Positions 1-8,848 of a stretch of 38,443 bases of DNA are shown piece by piece. The notes under the pieces were generated by a model. That model was not told the origin of the DNA, did no database searches, and worked only from the letters and a program-made list of their open reading frames with translations. How positions within the stretch are numbered: the stretch's first letter is position 1; the number at the start of each line of letters is the position of its first letter. The DNA comes from DATJHM01 sp035493895 (lineage in GTDB: Bacteria; Chloroflexota; Ktedonobacteria; Ktedonobacterales; Ktedonobacteraceae): contig DATJHM010000038.1 of the NCBI GenBank assembly GCA_035493895.1, positions 1 to 38,443 of the forward strand, given 5' to 3'. A program made the position numbers and the translations under genes.

Positions 1-298
1 AGCTTCGCCTATCCCTTTAGGAGGATTGTAGCAACTATTTTTAACTGTTACACTATCCAAAGACACTACATCCTAAAAGGTCTAAAAGGTGTACATACTG
101 ACAATATAGTCTCCCCTACACATTGGAGACTCTCCTTTCTCGCCGACCTTGACTTTCAGCTGGGATGTCATGCTGTCTTATCGTCTGGTCGTATTAATCA
201 CGAAAGAAATTTTCCATCAGACGGTTCATTTCAGTTTCATACAGAGATGCATATTCGTATCTTTGCCACAGAAACGAGATCGAAGGAGATTGAAGAGA
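1..298 (+). other. leader region of the first operon, possible promoter at 26-54
   Basis: No gene is seen before the first coding region. A possible promoter reads TTGTAG (26-31), a 17-base spacer and TACACT (49-54), but it lies about 245 bases from the start codon, so it is only suggestive. A 7-bp inverted repeat (agtctcc 109-115, ggagact 125-131) lies between them. An open frame runs in from 149 but its first 50 codons have no ribosome binding site and read as unlikely protein, so this stretch is treated as untranslated. Confidence 0.3.
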
Positions 299-2080
299 AT
301 GAGCAAAGTTAAAAATAAAAAAAAACCTGACGCAATAGATAAGAAGTTAGAAGGCAAGAAAGGCACGTCCTCTCATCCAGAAGTCGATATTCTACGCGCT
401 GTTCATGGCTATGCTCACCCTGATTCAGAACACAAGCGCATACGTATTAAAAAAAAATCAGCGGAAGAAATGCCACCCCATAAGAAAAGGTTCGAGCGAC
501 TCGAGACCACCATCGAAAAAAAGGTCAAGTATGCGAAAGACAGAGACAAGCGATGGGAACCACTAGGAGAGCCAGAAAAAGTGCGCATTTCCGCGAACCA
601 GTGGAAGGTGATTCAACGCGCAAACAATCTTCCTCAACAACTTCGCAGAACAGAAATTATCACCGTTGAGCGAAATAGCACCGGTAAGTACGAGGTATTG
701 TCAAGAGAAAGATTTGCGATGGACCTCGCTACAGCAGAGTTATGCGAGGAGAAATTGCAAGGCTTCCGCCTGAATCAGAGCATTAGATTTACGAATACAG
801 CATTATCGCTGGCAGAAGAACACCAAAAAGAGGTTGATAAGCTTGGGGAGAAGATCACAGCAGGACAGAAGAACCATTTAGAAGGCAAATATGCGAAAAA
901 AATCTGGGAAGCGCGCGAAAAATGCGAAAAAGCGATTAAAGATTTAGATGATATCTACAAATACAAAAAACTGGATAGTGAGACGCTGGCAGATCTCGAA
1001 CAGATGGAGGCCAAAAAGGCTAACGAAACGGACTTGAACAGAAGAATTAAGAGTGTCGAGTCTAAAATAGCCAAAAATCCAGAGGAACTAAGGAAAAATG
1101 CACAATCTATACGGGCAAGTCTAGACAAAATGGCCACCCTCATACAAGAAATTGGCCCAGGCATAGATGCTTCCGCCCAAAGAACTGATCAACGCAGCAG
1201 TGCGGACATCATTTCCGAGCTGAAAGAAAGTCTTGCGAAGGACAACATTGCTGGCGTTCTCAGCAGCACCGAAGAACTCAATAGACGCTTCGCACACGCA
1301 TCTTCTCTCTCCCTGCATGATGAAGTTTACCAGGACAAAATGGCAGAATTACACGCAGCCCATCAGGCGACACACCTCCTCTTCAAAAAAAGAGAAATCA
1401 GTTTAGACGAACGACATATGCTTCCACTCAAGGCTGAACGCTATAGGAGAAGTCAAGATACAGAGGCGATGTTCTATAAAAACCAGTTGTTAGAGCACAA
1501 TGAAAAAATTGCCGAAATCAGTGGAAGGCTAGCGGCCGCACAGGCGAGATACGCCCACAACATTGAAGAATCGGAGCGAATATACAAAGTAGTGAAGACA
1601 GGAGGAGAGCCTCGTCCTCTTATTGCTGCTCACGCATCTTCTTCATCCACGGCCGAACAAACGACAACTGATCTTTTTCATGAAGCACAGCGGAGAGTAG
1701 AGCAGGCCCATATCAATATACTCTCTTTAGAACAAGAGCTTGCGCAATTAAAAGGGCAAGAAAAAACGCTACAGATGCAGGCCGACCTTGCAAAAGACAG
1801 ATATGACACAAACGAAGCAAGAGAGACAATAAAGCGCGATAGTATCCATGAATTCGACAAATTAGCGATTCAGAATAAGCGAAAAACCTATGAAGAGCAG
1901 GTCAACAATCAAAGGAAACTGGAGATATTGGAGATAAATACGCTGTTACTAAAAGTACATACCAAAAATATGTTCAAGGCTGCGGCACTTGCTGCATTCA
2001 TGCCGATGCTCCCTAACACGATGCAAAGAGAGGCGACGAACCAATGGGGTTCTCTCCAGGGCCTCATGCGTAGTTGGTAG
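299..2080 (+). CDS. coiled-coil protein of unknown function (first of a flanking pair)
   Basis: I do not recognise a family. The 593-residue product is highly charged, with a lysine-rich N-terminus and long helices of coiled-coil type through about residues 160-350 and 410-560. A serine-rich break sits near residue 450, and the last 35 residues are the only hydrophobic part, rich in Ala, Met, Leu and Trp. The start at 299 is chosen because AGGAG sits 10 bases upstream (284-288), while the frame upstream lacks one. No signal peptide is seen. It is first in a + strand run with the HerA-like ATPase 147 bases downstream. By eye it shares its layout, a middle segment and the C-terminal tail type with the protein at 5694-7658, so the two are probably paralogues on either side of the ATPase. 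A structural or adaptor role for the ATPase is my inference. Confidence 0.8.
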   Translation: MSKVKNKKKPDAIDKKLEGKKGTSSHPEVDILRAVHGYAHPDSEHKRIRIKKKSAEEMPPHKKRFERLETTIEKKVKYAKDRDKRWEPLGEPEKVRISANQWKVIQRANNLPQQLRRTEIITVERNSTGKYEVLSRERFAMDLATAELCEEKLQGFRLNQSIRFTNTALSLAEEHQKEVDKLGEKITAGQKNHLEGKYAKKIWEAREKCEKAIKDLDDIYKYKKLDSETLADLEQMEAKKANETDLNRRIKSVESKIAKNPEELRKNAQSIRASLDKMATLIQEIGPGIDASAQRTDQRSSADIISELKESLAKDNIAGVLSSTEELNRRFAHASSLSLHDEVYQDKMAELHAAHQATHLLFKKREISLDERHMLPLKAERYRRSQDTEAMFYKNQLLEHNEKIAEISGRLAAAQARYAHNIEESERIYKVVKTGGEPRPLIAAHASSSSTAEQTTTDLFHEAQRRVEQAHINILSLEQELAQLKGQEKTLQMQADLAKDRYDTNEARETIKRDSIHEFDKLAIQNKRKTYEEQVNNQRKLEILEINTLLLKVHTKNMFKAAALAAFMPMLPNTMQREATNQWGSLQGLMRSW

Positions 2081-2227
2081 ATCATCGTCTTTTATGGCTA
2101 CAAAATACAAGAGGAGAGGAACATTGCCAAAGACTGTCCCTATTTCCGACTAGCATAAAGGCACTGGCCCGGTTAAACTAGGAGCGCAAACAATAGCAGA
2201 TCGGAGCGAAAGGCCAGGCTATAAGAT

Positions 2228-5200
2228 ATGGTTCCCGGTTTCGACGTTGATGCGCTTAACGTACTAGGTAAACTGATCAGTCGGCTCGAACGTTTTCAGC
2301 TAGAGGATGCAGTCCCGGCCCAGTTTTATCCGCAAGACCTGTTTGATGGCAATGAACAGGCTTTTTTCCATATCCACGGCATAGCCAATTTTTGGCGACG
2401 CAACACACAGGGAACAGACTTCGGCCAGTACATGGCCGACCTTGTGATTGCCTGTCATAACCAGCGTCGTGCCGATCTGACGTTAATCATGCAGGGAAAA
2501 GGGCAGAGACTACAGGTCTACATCTCCTTAGGTACGGAGAATAACACCCGCACCATCCTGGAAGGAATCTTGCCGGGCATCATCATGGAGCGGATCGAGA
2601 CGCAGATGATAGAGCGCCTCCTGCTTCCTCATTTTCGCAATAGCGGAGTAATCACGGGCATTCCCAGTCGCAAAGCATTTGGCGTCGATAGAGGAGATGG
2701 CGAAGATCCAACACAGATGCCCATGCCCAATGCCGCCCCTAGAGTCCCGAATCAGAGCACCCCACAAAATCAGGCTCCGCTTGAACGCGTCATTCGCGGC
2801 ATGTATGGAGCGAACTGGGCCTATATAGTGCAGGCTCATCCACGTCCACGCACCAAAGTCATCGAAGAACGCATGAAAACCATCGACCTGCTCAGTCAGA
2901 TCACCAACCGCTCACAGGTGCAGTGGTCGGCGGCCCACAACGAAAACCTGCAAAGGACGACCATCGACTCCGGCGGCGAGACGCAGACCTACAGCGGCAA
3001 CATGGTTAACTACCGTGCGCAATACCTGATCCAGTTACTGCAAAAACAGCTTGAGCGCTTCGATCAGGGCATGGCAGCCGGGCAATGGCTGGTCAGAACC
3101 TATTTTGGCGCAGGCAATATCGAAGACGCCCAGCGCCTCGGCTCATTGCTGCTCGGAGCCTTATCAGGCATCGACTCGCGCCCGGAGCCACTGCGAGCGA
3201 CCCTGACGCAAGAAGGGGGTGCCTCGTTAGAAGCCTTCCATACCTTCCTGACCTCAGCGGAAGTAGGGACGCTGATTCAGCTGCCACGTGAAGAGGCACC
3301 AGGCTATGCCATTCATGACTACGTGTACTTTGATTCCGATTTTCGCGCGCCACCAGAAGAGCAGCTCCCGCTTGGGAATATCCAGCATAACGGAAAAAAC
3401 ACCAGTGAAATGTACAATATCTCGCTCAACGCACTCACCAAACACGCCGTAGTGATCGGCGTCACTGGTAGCGGAAAAACGACCACCGTCATGAATCTGC
3501 TGGACAAAGTCGTTGATGCAAAAAAACCCTTCCTGGTCATTGAGCCAGCCAAAACAGAGTATCGCTCGCTGCATAGCGCCTTCGCCGGACGCGCCTCGCT
3601 GCGCGTCTATACGCTGGGCAACGAAATGGTCGCTCCATTCAGACTCAACCCCTTCGAGTTTGAAACCGATGATGAGCCAGGTAGCGCCTCGCTGCTCACC
3701 CATATTGACTTTCTCAAAGCCGTCTTCAATGCCGCCTTTCCGCTCTATGCCCCCATGCCTCAGGTACTGGAATCGGCCTTGCACGAGATCTATGAAGATC
3801 GCGGCTGGGACCTGACCAGCGGCATCAATATGCGCCTCCCCGACTGGTTAGAGCGTCATAAATATCCCATCTTCCCCACTATGACGGATCTCTACTACAA
3901 AGTCGAAGAAGTCACCAATCGTCTTGGCTATGATAAAGAAGTCGAGAGCAACGTCAAGGCCGCCCTCAAGTCACGCATCGGCTCCCTGCGTATCGGCTCC
4001 AAAGGTCTCATGATGGACACCGTCCGAGGCGTCCCCATGAAAACCCTGCTCGCGGTACCGACGATCCTTGAGCTGGAAAACATCGGTAATGACGACGAAA
4101 AGACCTTCATCATGGGCCTGTTTCTGGCCAGGCTCTATGAATATCGCCGATTACAGGCTGCGACCGGCAACATGCCTCCGGGTCTACAACACTTGATCGT
4201 CTTTGAGGAAGCGCACCGCCTGCTCAAGAATACATCGACGCAGGTTGACAGCGAATCCGCCAACCCGCGTGCCCAGGCCATTGAAGTCTTCACCAACATG
4301 CTCTCGGAAGTGCGCGCCTACGGGCAAGGAGTGCTCGTCGCCGAGCAGATTCCCAGCAAGTTAGCGCCTGATGTGCTCAAAAACACGAACATGAAAATTG
4401 TGCATCGGCTCATCGCCCAGGATGATCGCCAGAGCATCGGGCAGACCATGAACTTGAACATAGAGCAGTTGACGCACCTTGGCATTCTGGAACCAGGGCA
4501 AGCAGCTATCTTTGCGGAGGGCGCAGATCACGCCTACCTGGTGCGGCTGGAAAACTACAAACGCAACATTTCGCCACTATCGGAGAAAGCGCTCCAGAAA
4601 ATGAGCCGCACGTACGCCTCAGTCAAAGAATTTCAATCGATCCAGGATATTAACGAGTATGGTATAGCAGGTGCGCCTACTGGTGGCCCCGATCCGGCCA
4701 TCTATCAGGCGGCAGGGAAAATCCTCGACAGCGAGAAGAGTAGATGGATCTGGTCAAATGTACTGTTACGCCTGGGCACACTGCCAGAGAATGTTCTGGA
4801 GGCCCTGCTGCACCTCTCGGAGCAGATCGAGGCGGAGATGTCGCACTTACCCAAATCAAAGCATGAAGCCGTACTGATCATGACGCTGATTCGTGGCAGT
4901 TCCGAGTTAATGCACCAGCGAGGCGCGCAATTCGGTTGGAGCTACGGCGAGGTAGAAGAAATGCGCACACTGCTCACACGCGGCCTGGTCGGGTATATAC
5001 GCGTCTATATGGCTCTCAGGCGTTCCAGTCATCCCGAAGAGCTAGATAAAGATATCGATGCATTTGAGCAGCAGCTCACGGCATTTACCGAACGCTACAC
5101 ACAACTTATGCATCGCGAGCAAGGCCCATTCACGGGCTGTAGATATTGCCCAAACAGGTGTCAGTATCGTACAGACACAAAATACCTGCTAACAGAGAAA

Positions 5201-5584
5201 AACCATAAGTGGATCAATGACGAATTGACCAACCCCTCACACACAACTCCCATGCAGCGCTACAGCGCCGTTGCCAATGCCGCGACAAGTATCGCGCAAA
5301 GCTGGCTGGGTGAGGAGGTTGGTTCCCCACCCAAAAACGAAGTTGCTGGTGTAGCCTACTGCGCCTATCTCCACACCATTTCCAGCAACAATTTCAGCGA
5401 ATACGAACAGATTATCCTATCCAATGGGGCTCAAGAATTCTTCTTCAGCGACATCGACAGCAGCATCCAGACCGAGTCAGAAGAGGACGATGACGAAGAG
5501 GAGGAGAGCGAATATGATGACATCGATGATGACAACAAGGAAGAGATGTTCGATGATCTCGCGCTTCTTAACGCAGACGAATAG
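2228..5584 (+). CDS. HerA/FtsK-like P-loop ATPase (DUF87-type)
   Basis: The 1118-residue product has a unique N-terminal half of about 390 residues, then a HerA/VirB4-type motor domain. Walker A is GVTGSGKTTT near residue 411, Walker B is LIVFEEAHR near residue 656, and a following VLVAEQIPSKLAPDVLKN stretch matches the sensor region of HerA-like ATPases. Known members form hexamers that pump DNA or protein. A cysteine cluster (GCRYCPNRC) near residues 970-978 could bind a metal. The last 40 residues are almost all Asp and Glu. There is no membrane segment, so it should be cytoplasmic. It lies between two apparently paralogous coiled-coil genes. No nuclease or NurA partner is nearby, which argues against simple HerA-NurA end resection. 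The substrate is unknown. The ribosome binding site is weak (AAAGG about 14 bases upstream). Confidence 0.88.
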   Translation: MVPGFDVDALNVLGKLISRLERFQLEDAVPAQFYPQDLFDGNEQAFFHIHGIANFWRRNTQGTDFGQYMADLVIACHNQRRADLTLIMQGKGQRLQVYISLGTENNTRTILEGILPGIIMERIETQMIERLLLPHFRNSGVITGIPSRKAFGVDRGDGEDPTQMPMPNAAPRVPNQSTPQNQAPLERVIRGMYGANWAYIVQAHPRPRTKVIEERMKTIDLLSQITNRSQVQWSAAHNENLQRTTIDSGGETQTYSGNMVNYRAQYLIQLLQKQLERFDQGMAAGQWLVRTYFGAGNIEDAQRLGSLLLGALSGIDSRPEPLRATLTQEGGASLEAFHTFLTSAEVGTLIQLPREEAPGYAIHDYVYFDSDFRAPPEEQLPLGNIQHNGKNTSEMYNISLNALTKHAVVIGVTGSGKTTTVMNLLDKVVDAKKPFLVIEPAKTEYRSLHSAFAGRASLRVYTLGNEMVAPFRLNPFEFETDDEPGSASLLTHIDFLKAVFNAAFPLYAPMPQVLESALHEIYEDRGWDLTSGINMRLPDWLERHKYPIFPTMTDLYYKVEEVTNRLGYDKEVESNVKAALKSRIGSLRIGSKGLMMDTVRGVPMKTLLAVPTILELENIGNDDEKTFIMGLFLARLYEYRRLQAATGNMPPGLQHLIVFEEAHRLLKNTSTQVDSESANPRAQAIEVFTNMLSEVRAYGQGVLVAEQIPSKLAPDVLKNTNMKIVHRLIAQDDRQSIGQTMNLNIEQLTHLGILEPGQAAIFAEGADHAYLVRLENYKRNISPLSEKALQKMSRTYASVKEFQSIQDINEYGIAGAPTGGPDPAIYQAAGKILDSEKSRWIWSNVLLRLGTLPENVLEALLHLSEQIEAEMSHLPKSKHEAVLIMTLIRGSSELMHQRGAQFGWSYGEVEEMRTLLTRGLVGYIRVYMALRRSSHPEELDKDIDAFEQQLTAFTERYTQLMHREQGPFTGCRYCPNRCQYRTDTKYLLTEKNHKWINDELTNPSHTTPMQRYSAVANAATSIAQSWLGEEVGSPPKNEVAGVAYCAYLHTISSNNFSEYEQIILSNGAQEFFFSDIDSSIQTESEEDDDEEEESEYDDIDDDNKEEMFDDLALLNADE

Positions 5585-5693
5585 CTGAGCAAACAATGGC
5601 GAGACGGATGTCGTTCGTATCGAAAAACTAGCTAGCTCAGTAGTGACACGGAAAATGCCAAAAGACCTGATTCATCTATAAAGGGAGTTCGAT

Positions 5694-7658
5694 ATGCTTA
5701 AAAGACCGCGAGATACCAATGAAAACATGACCACCACTGGTGAAACTGAGACAAAAAAACAACAGCTCGATCTCCTACGAGAAGAATCACGGTCACGAAA
5801 AATAGTAAAATTACAAAAAACAAGAGATGTACCCCGAAATAAAATCGAAGCATCTATGGATCAGCAAAGAAAAGAGTATCAAAAAAAATTAACTGAAATG
5901 CAAGCAAAAAGAGTAGCATTAGAGCAATCCGGACAAGAAATACCTGACGGAACAAGTAAGCTATCCTTAACGACTGGAGATAATTATACCTATGAGAGAA
6001 GCATGCGCACATATATTGATAGTAGTGGTGTATATACCGCAGAAATCACGATCAATATAAAGAAAGATGATGGCGCTCCAGTAGAGGCAACGGCAAAATA
6101 TAGCGGGGAAGCTTCCTCTATTGCGCGCATGTGCAATGCAAAAATGGACGGCTTCATCCAGAATAATTATCATGATGTACTCGCACAAGCAAAACGGAAG
6201 ATCGAAGAAGAGATGGCCCCACAGTATACCGCGCTTGGTGCCACGCCAGATGCGGCCGCCAGGGATAGCTTAGATGCCAAACGAGATCAAAAAATTGCCG
6301 AAGCAGAAAAGAAAGCAAGTGCATCCCTCAGAAAATTCCTCGATAAATACGGTAACAGGAGCATGGATGTCGAATTGCTGGAAGAGCTACAATGGGTACA
6401 GGGCATAGAGGCTGCTGCCAGGGATATAAAAAGCAGAGCCATAGGCGCAGAGAACAAGCTGAATGCAAATGCAGAAGCGCTACAAGAAATCACCACAGAG
6501 ATAAACGACAAAATACAAGAAATAAAACAAATCATCCCCTCCTCTTCTACGCCCCACACAGAAAGCCGCGAGCGTGCAGGCTCCAGCAGGGCTTCATCTT
6601 CCGAAGCCTCCCACCTTGAACATGACACGATTACATTGGAGAATTTTGATAAAAAGATCGAAGCCTATCTGCATGATCACAGCAATAGCGGGCTTTCGGA
6701 TACTATTTACAAAGAAATAGTGTCACTGGCGACTGACGAAAGCAAATATCCAGAGAACATAGGAGCGGAAGACAGGCTAAAAATACGCAAGGCGCTTCTG
6801 GACACCGGGTTGAACCTTGTGAAAAGGCAATATAAGCTGGAGGAGCCATCTGACATGCTAGAGGTTTGGCAGCGCTACACCGCAAGTCACTATGGCAAAC
6901 GGCTCGTGTATGAAAGACAATTGGTCGACCACTTTGAAGCAGTGGCCAGGGAAGCAGGTGAGCACGCCAGGGCTATACACCAGGAGAACGAACTGATTAA
7001 AGAGGTAGACAAACACTACAAAGCAGCAGGGAATACCGATTTACCCCCTATCGTTGGCGATCATTATGCAGCAATCAAGTCAAGCCTGGAGCAACTACAA
7101 GACAAAACCATTGATCAAACTGAACGAGAACAACACATCAATAACTTAGTGGAGCTCTATCCACAAATACAAGCGACCAAAGGATCAAATGATCTCCAAA
7201 TATCCTTAAAAAAACTAGAAGAAGCACATTTATATGCAGCAGAAACAAAAGGGAAATATGAGCAAGCGAAGACATTCACAGACAAACTACAGAGGCTCAT
7301 CGAGCAAGAAAAAGGGCGAGATGATGTCAATGATATGATAGAGCTAAGTAAAACGAATGCCATCAAAAAGATCGATGAAACGTCACTTCAGCATGCACGA
7401 GCCATGGAATTAGAAATGGTCAAACATTTCTACGCGCGCAAACTTGAAGATCACAAGCTGCTCAATAAAGAAGAGGACGAATTGCGACATTATCTCATAA
7501 GTTTGGATAAAGCAGAAATAGCAAACAAAATACAGCAAAAACGACTCATAACCATGTACTGGCTATCACTCTTCGGATCTGGCGATCAAGCGGCACTTAT
7601 GGCTCTGGGAAGAGAATCAGGTGCCGAATTCAACTCATTTATGAATCTGTTCAGATAA
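5694..7658 (+). CDS. coiled-coil protein of unknown function (second of a flanking pair)
   Basis: No family is recognised. The 654-residue protein is charged and mostly helical, with a short beta-rich patch near residues 95-130, coiled-coil stretches through about residues 170-280 and 400-620, and a serine-rich linker near 285-305. It ends with a hydrophobic 40-residue tail of the same kind as in the 299-2080 product. The middle segment rich in KRDQKIAEAEKKA and ending in EIKQIIPS can be laid beside WEAREKCEKAIKD to LIQEIGP of the first protein, which suggests common ancestry. Start choice is supported by AGGGAG 7 bases before the ATG. It follows the ATPase by 109 bases and precedes the zinc-ribbon gene by 39 bases, so all four are likely cotranscribed. 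Confidence 0.8.
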   Translation: MLKRPRDTNENMTTTGETETKKQQLDLLREESRSRKIVKLQKTRDVPRNKIEASMDQQRKEYQKKLTEMQAKRVALEQSGQEIPDGTSKLSLTTGDNYTYERSMRTYIDSSGVYTAEITINIKKDDGAPVEATAKYSGEASSIARMCNAKMDGFIQNNYHDVLAQAKRKIEEEMAPQYTALGATPDAAARDSLDAKRDQKIAEAEKKASASLRKFLDKYGNRSMDVELLEELQWVQGIEAAARDIKSRAIGAENKLNANAEALQEITTEINDKIQEIKQIIPSSSTPHTESRERAGSSRASSSEASHLEHDTITLENFDKKIEAYLHDHSNSGLSDTIYKEIVSLATDESKYPENIGAEDRLKIRKALLDTGLNLVKRQYKLEEPSDMLEVWQRYTASHYGKRLVYERQLVDHFEAVAREAGEHARAIHQENELIKEVDKHYKAAGNTDLPPIVGDHYAAIKSSLEQLQDKTIDQTEREQHINNLVELYPQIQATKGSNDLQISLKKLEEAHLYAAETKGKYEQAKTFTDKLQRLIEQEKGRDDVNDMIELSKTNAIKKIDETSLQHARAMELEMVKHFYARKLEDHKLLNKEEDELRHYLISLDKAEIANKIQQKRLITMYWLSLFGSGDQAALMALGRESGAEFNSFMNLFR

Positions 7659-7697
7659 CACTGATCCATCTAGCAGAGAAACGAGGAACAATCAGCA

Positions 7698-8795
7698 ATG
7701 CCCGCCATTCAATGTCCATCTTGCGGCCATCGCCACTTTCAACTGGTCGTGGAGTGTATCAACTGTGGAGAACCGCTGGCCGCGCCCTATCCTTCACCAT
7801 CACGAGACGAAGATATCCCTGTGGTCGAGGCATCTTCTCCTGATACTGATAATAACGATAATGAGATCGCCGAGTATGAACGTTTTCTGGCAGAAAGTAG
7901 ACGAGAAAACGCCCAACGCATAATCTCTCCAGAAACGTCAGTTGCGCGTTCCCTGCCAGACCCATCTGCGCGCCGCTCAAGAACAAGAGGCACAGGGTTG
8001 AGGATACCCGAGGAACAACAGCCTGAGCAGCCTTCACATACTCCCCCGCAAGCCTCAGCGTCACGCCAGCTTGTCAGGCGGCAAAGCGACCAGCTGGTCC
8101 CCAATCAGGCCCAGGGGAAGCAACGCGCAATCCAGCCATACGAGATTTATGAGACGGCGCTCGACATTGTGCCACCAGAGGCATTCTCCTTGCCACCAGG
8201 AACGCATAGAAGCGACCTGGTGCGGCAAGTTGACCCCGAACATTGGAAAACAGACAAGCTGCCCTGGTACTTCCCCAGGAGCAAACCCAGGGTAGCAGGC
8301 AAAGTTATCCTGATAGAAACGAAAGAAGAGATCATTGACTATCCTGATCTTTTCGCCGCCATTGCCACCTTGCTGGTCCAGTTCATCTGGATCCTGGTTC
8401 AAGTTGAGCAGCAAGATAAAGAGAGCGACCGCGTTGTCATGACGACCATACGCGTGCAGACCTTTGATGGCACACTCAAAGATAGCCGTGTGCGTGGCAA
8501 TATGCGCGGATCGAACGTTTCACTGGGAGATGAGATCTCGCTCTGGGGCCCAAGATATCATGGAGTGGTTCAGGTGCGTCGGGGTTTTAACCATACCACG
8601 CAGGCGGTGATCAGCACGCACTCTCTGGGCTTGATCGTACCAGCACTCATCGTCATAGTGGCATTTATCGCCGGAATCTATTTTTCCCCGGTATGGCTGC
8701 CTGCATTTGGACACTGGTTCATGTCCTCATTTGGAACATTTCTTCATTTCATAAGCACGTTTCAACTCCCCACATCCACGCAAAAGAAAGGATAA
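7698..8795 (+). CDS. zinc-ribbon membrane protein of unknown function
   Basis: The 365-residue product opens with a zinc ribbon (CPSC at residues 6-9 and CINC about 12 residues later). A long polar, probably disordered region follows to about residue 150. The next 130 residues look beta-rich (VAGKVILIET, VRVQTFDGTL-like strands, GDEISLWGP) and could be an OB-like fold. One strong membrane segment (LGLIVPALIVIVAFIAGIYF, near residues 314-335) lies close to the C-terminus, leaving the bulk in the cytoplasm if the N-terminus is inside. GAGGAAC lies about 10 bases before the ATG. It closes the + strand run and is followed at once by a strong terminator. A membrane anchor or adaptor for the ATPase complex is my inference. 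Confidence 0.78.
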   Translation: MPAIQCPSCGHRHFQLVVECINCGEPLAAPYPSPSRDEDIPVVEASSPDTDNNDNEIAEYERFLAESRRENAQRIISPETSVARSLPDPSARRSRTRGTGLRIPEEQQPEQPSHTPPQASASRQLVRRQSDQLVPNQAQGKQRAIQPYEIYETALDIVPPEAFSLPPGTHRSDLVRQVDPEHWKTDKLPWYFPRSKPRVAGKVILIETKEEIIDYPDLFAAIATLLVQFIWILVQVEQQDKESDRVVMTTIRVQTFDGTLKDSRVRGNMRGSNVSLGDEISLWGPRYHGVVQVRRGFNHTTQAVISTHSLGLIVPALIVIVAFIAGIYFSPVWLPAFGHWFMSSFGTFLHFISTFQLPTSTQKKG

Positions 8796-8797
8796 GA

Positions 8798-8838
8798 GAT
8801 AGTGGCGGGTCAGGCAGTACTGCCTGACCACCACTATC
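8798..8838. terminator. bidirectional terminator between convergent genes
   Basis: A near-perfect palindrome: gatagtgg (8798-8805) pairs with ccactatc (8831-8838), and an inner ggtcaggcagt (8808-8818) pairs with actgcctgacc (8819-8829). It starts 3 bases after the stop of the zinc-ribbon gene and ends 10 bases before the end of the convergent pseudokinase gene, so it can serve both. Confidence 0.8.
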
Positions 8839-8848
8839 AGCAGGGGTG

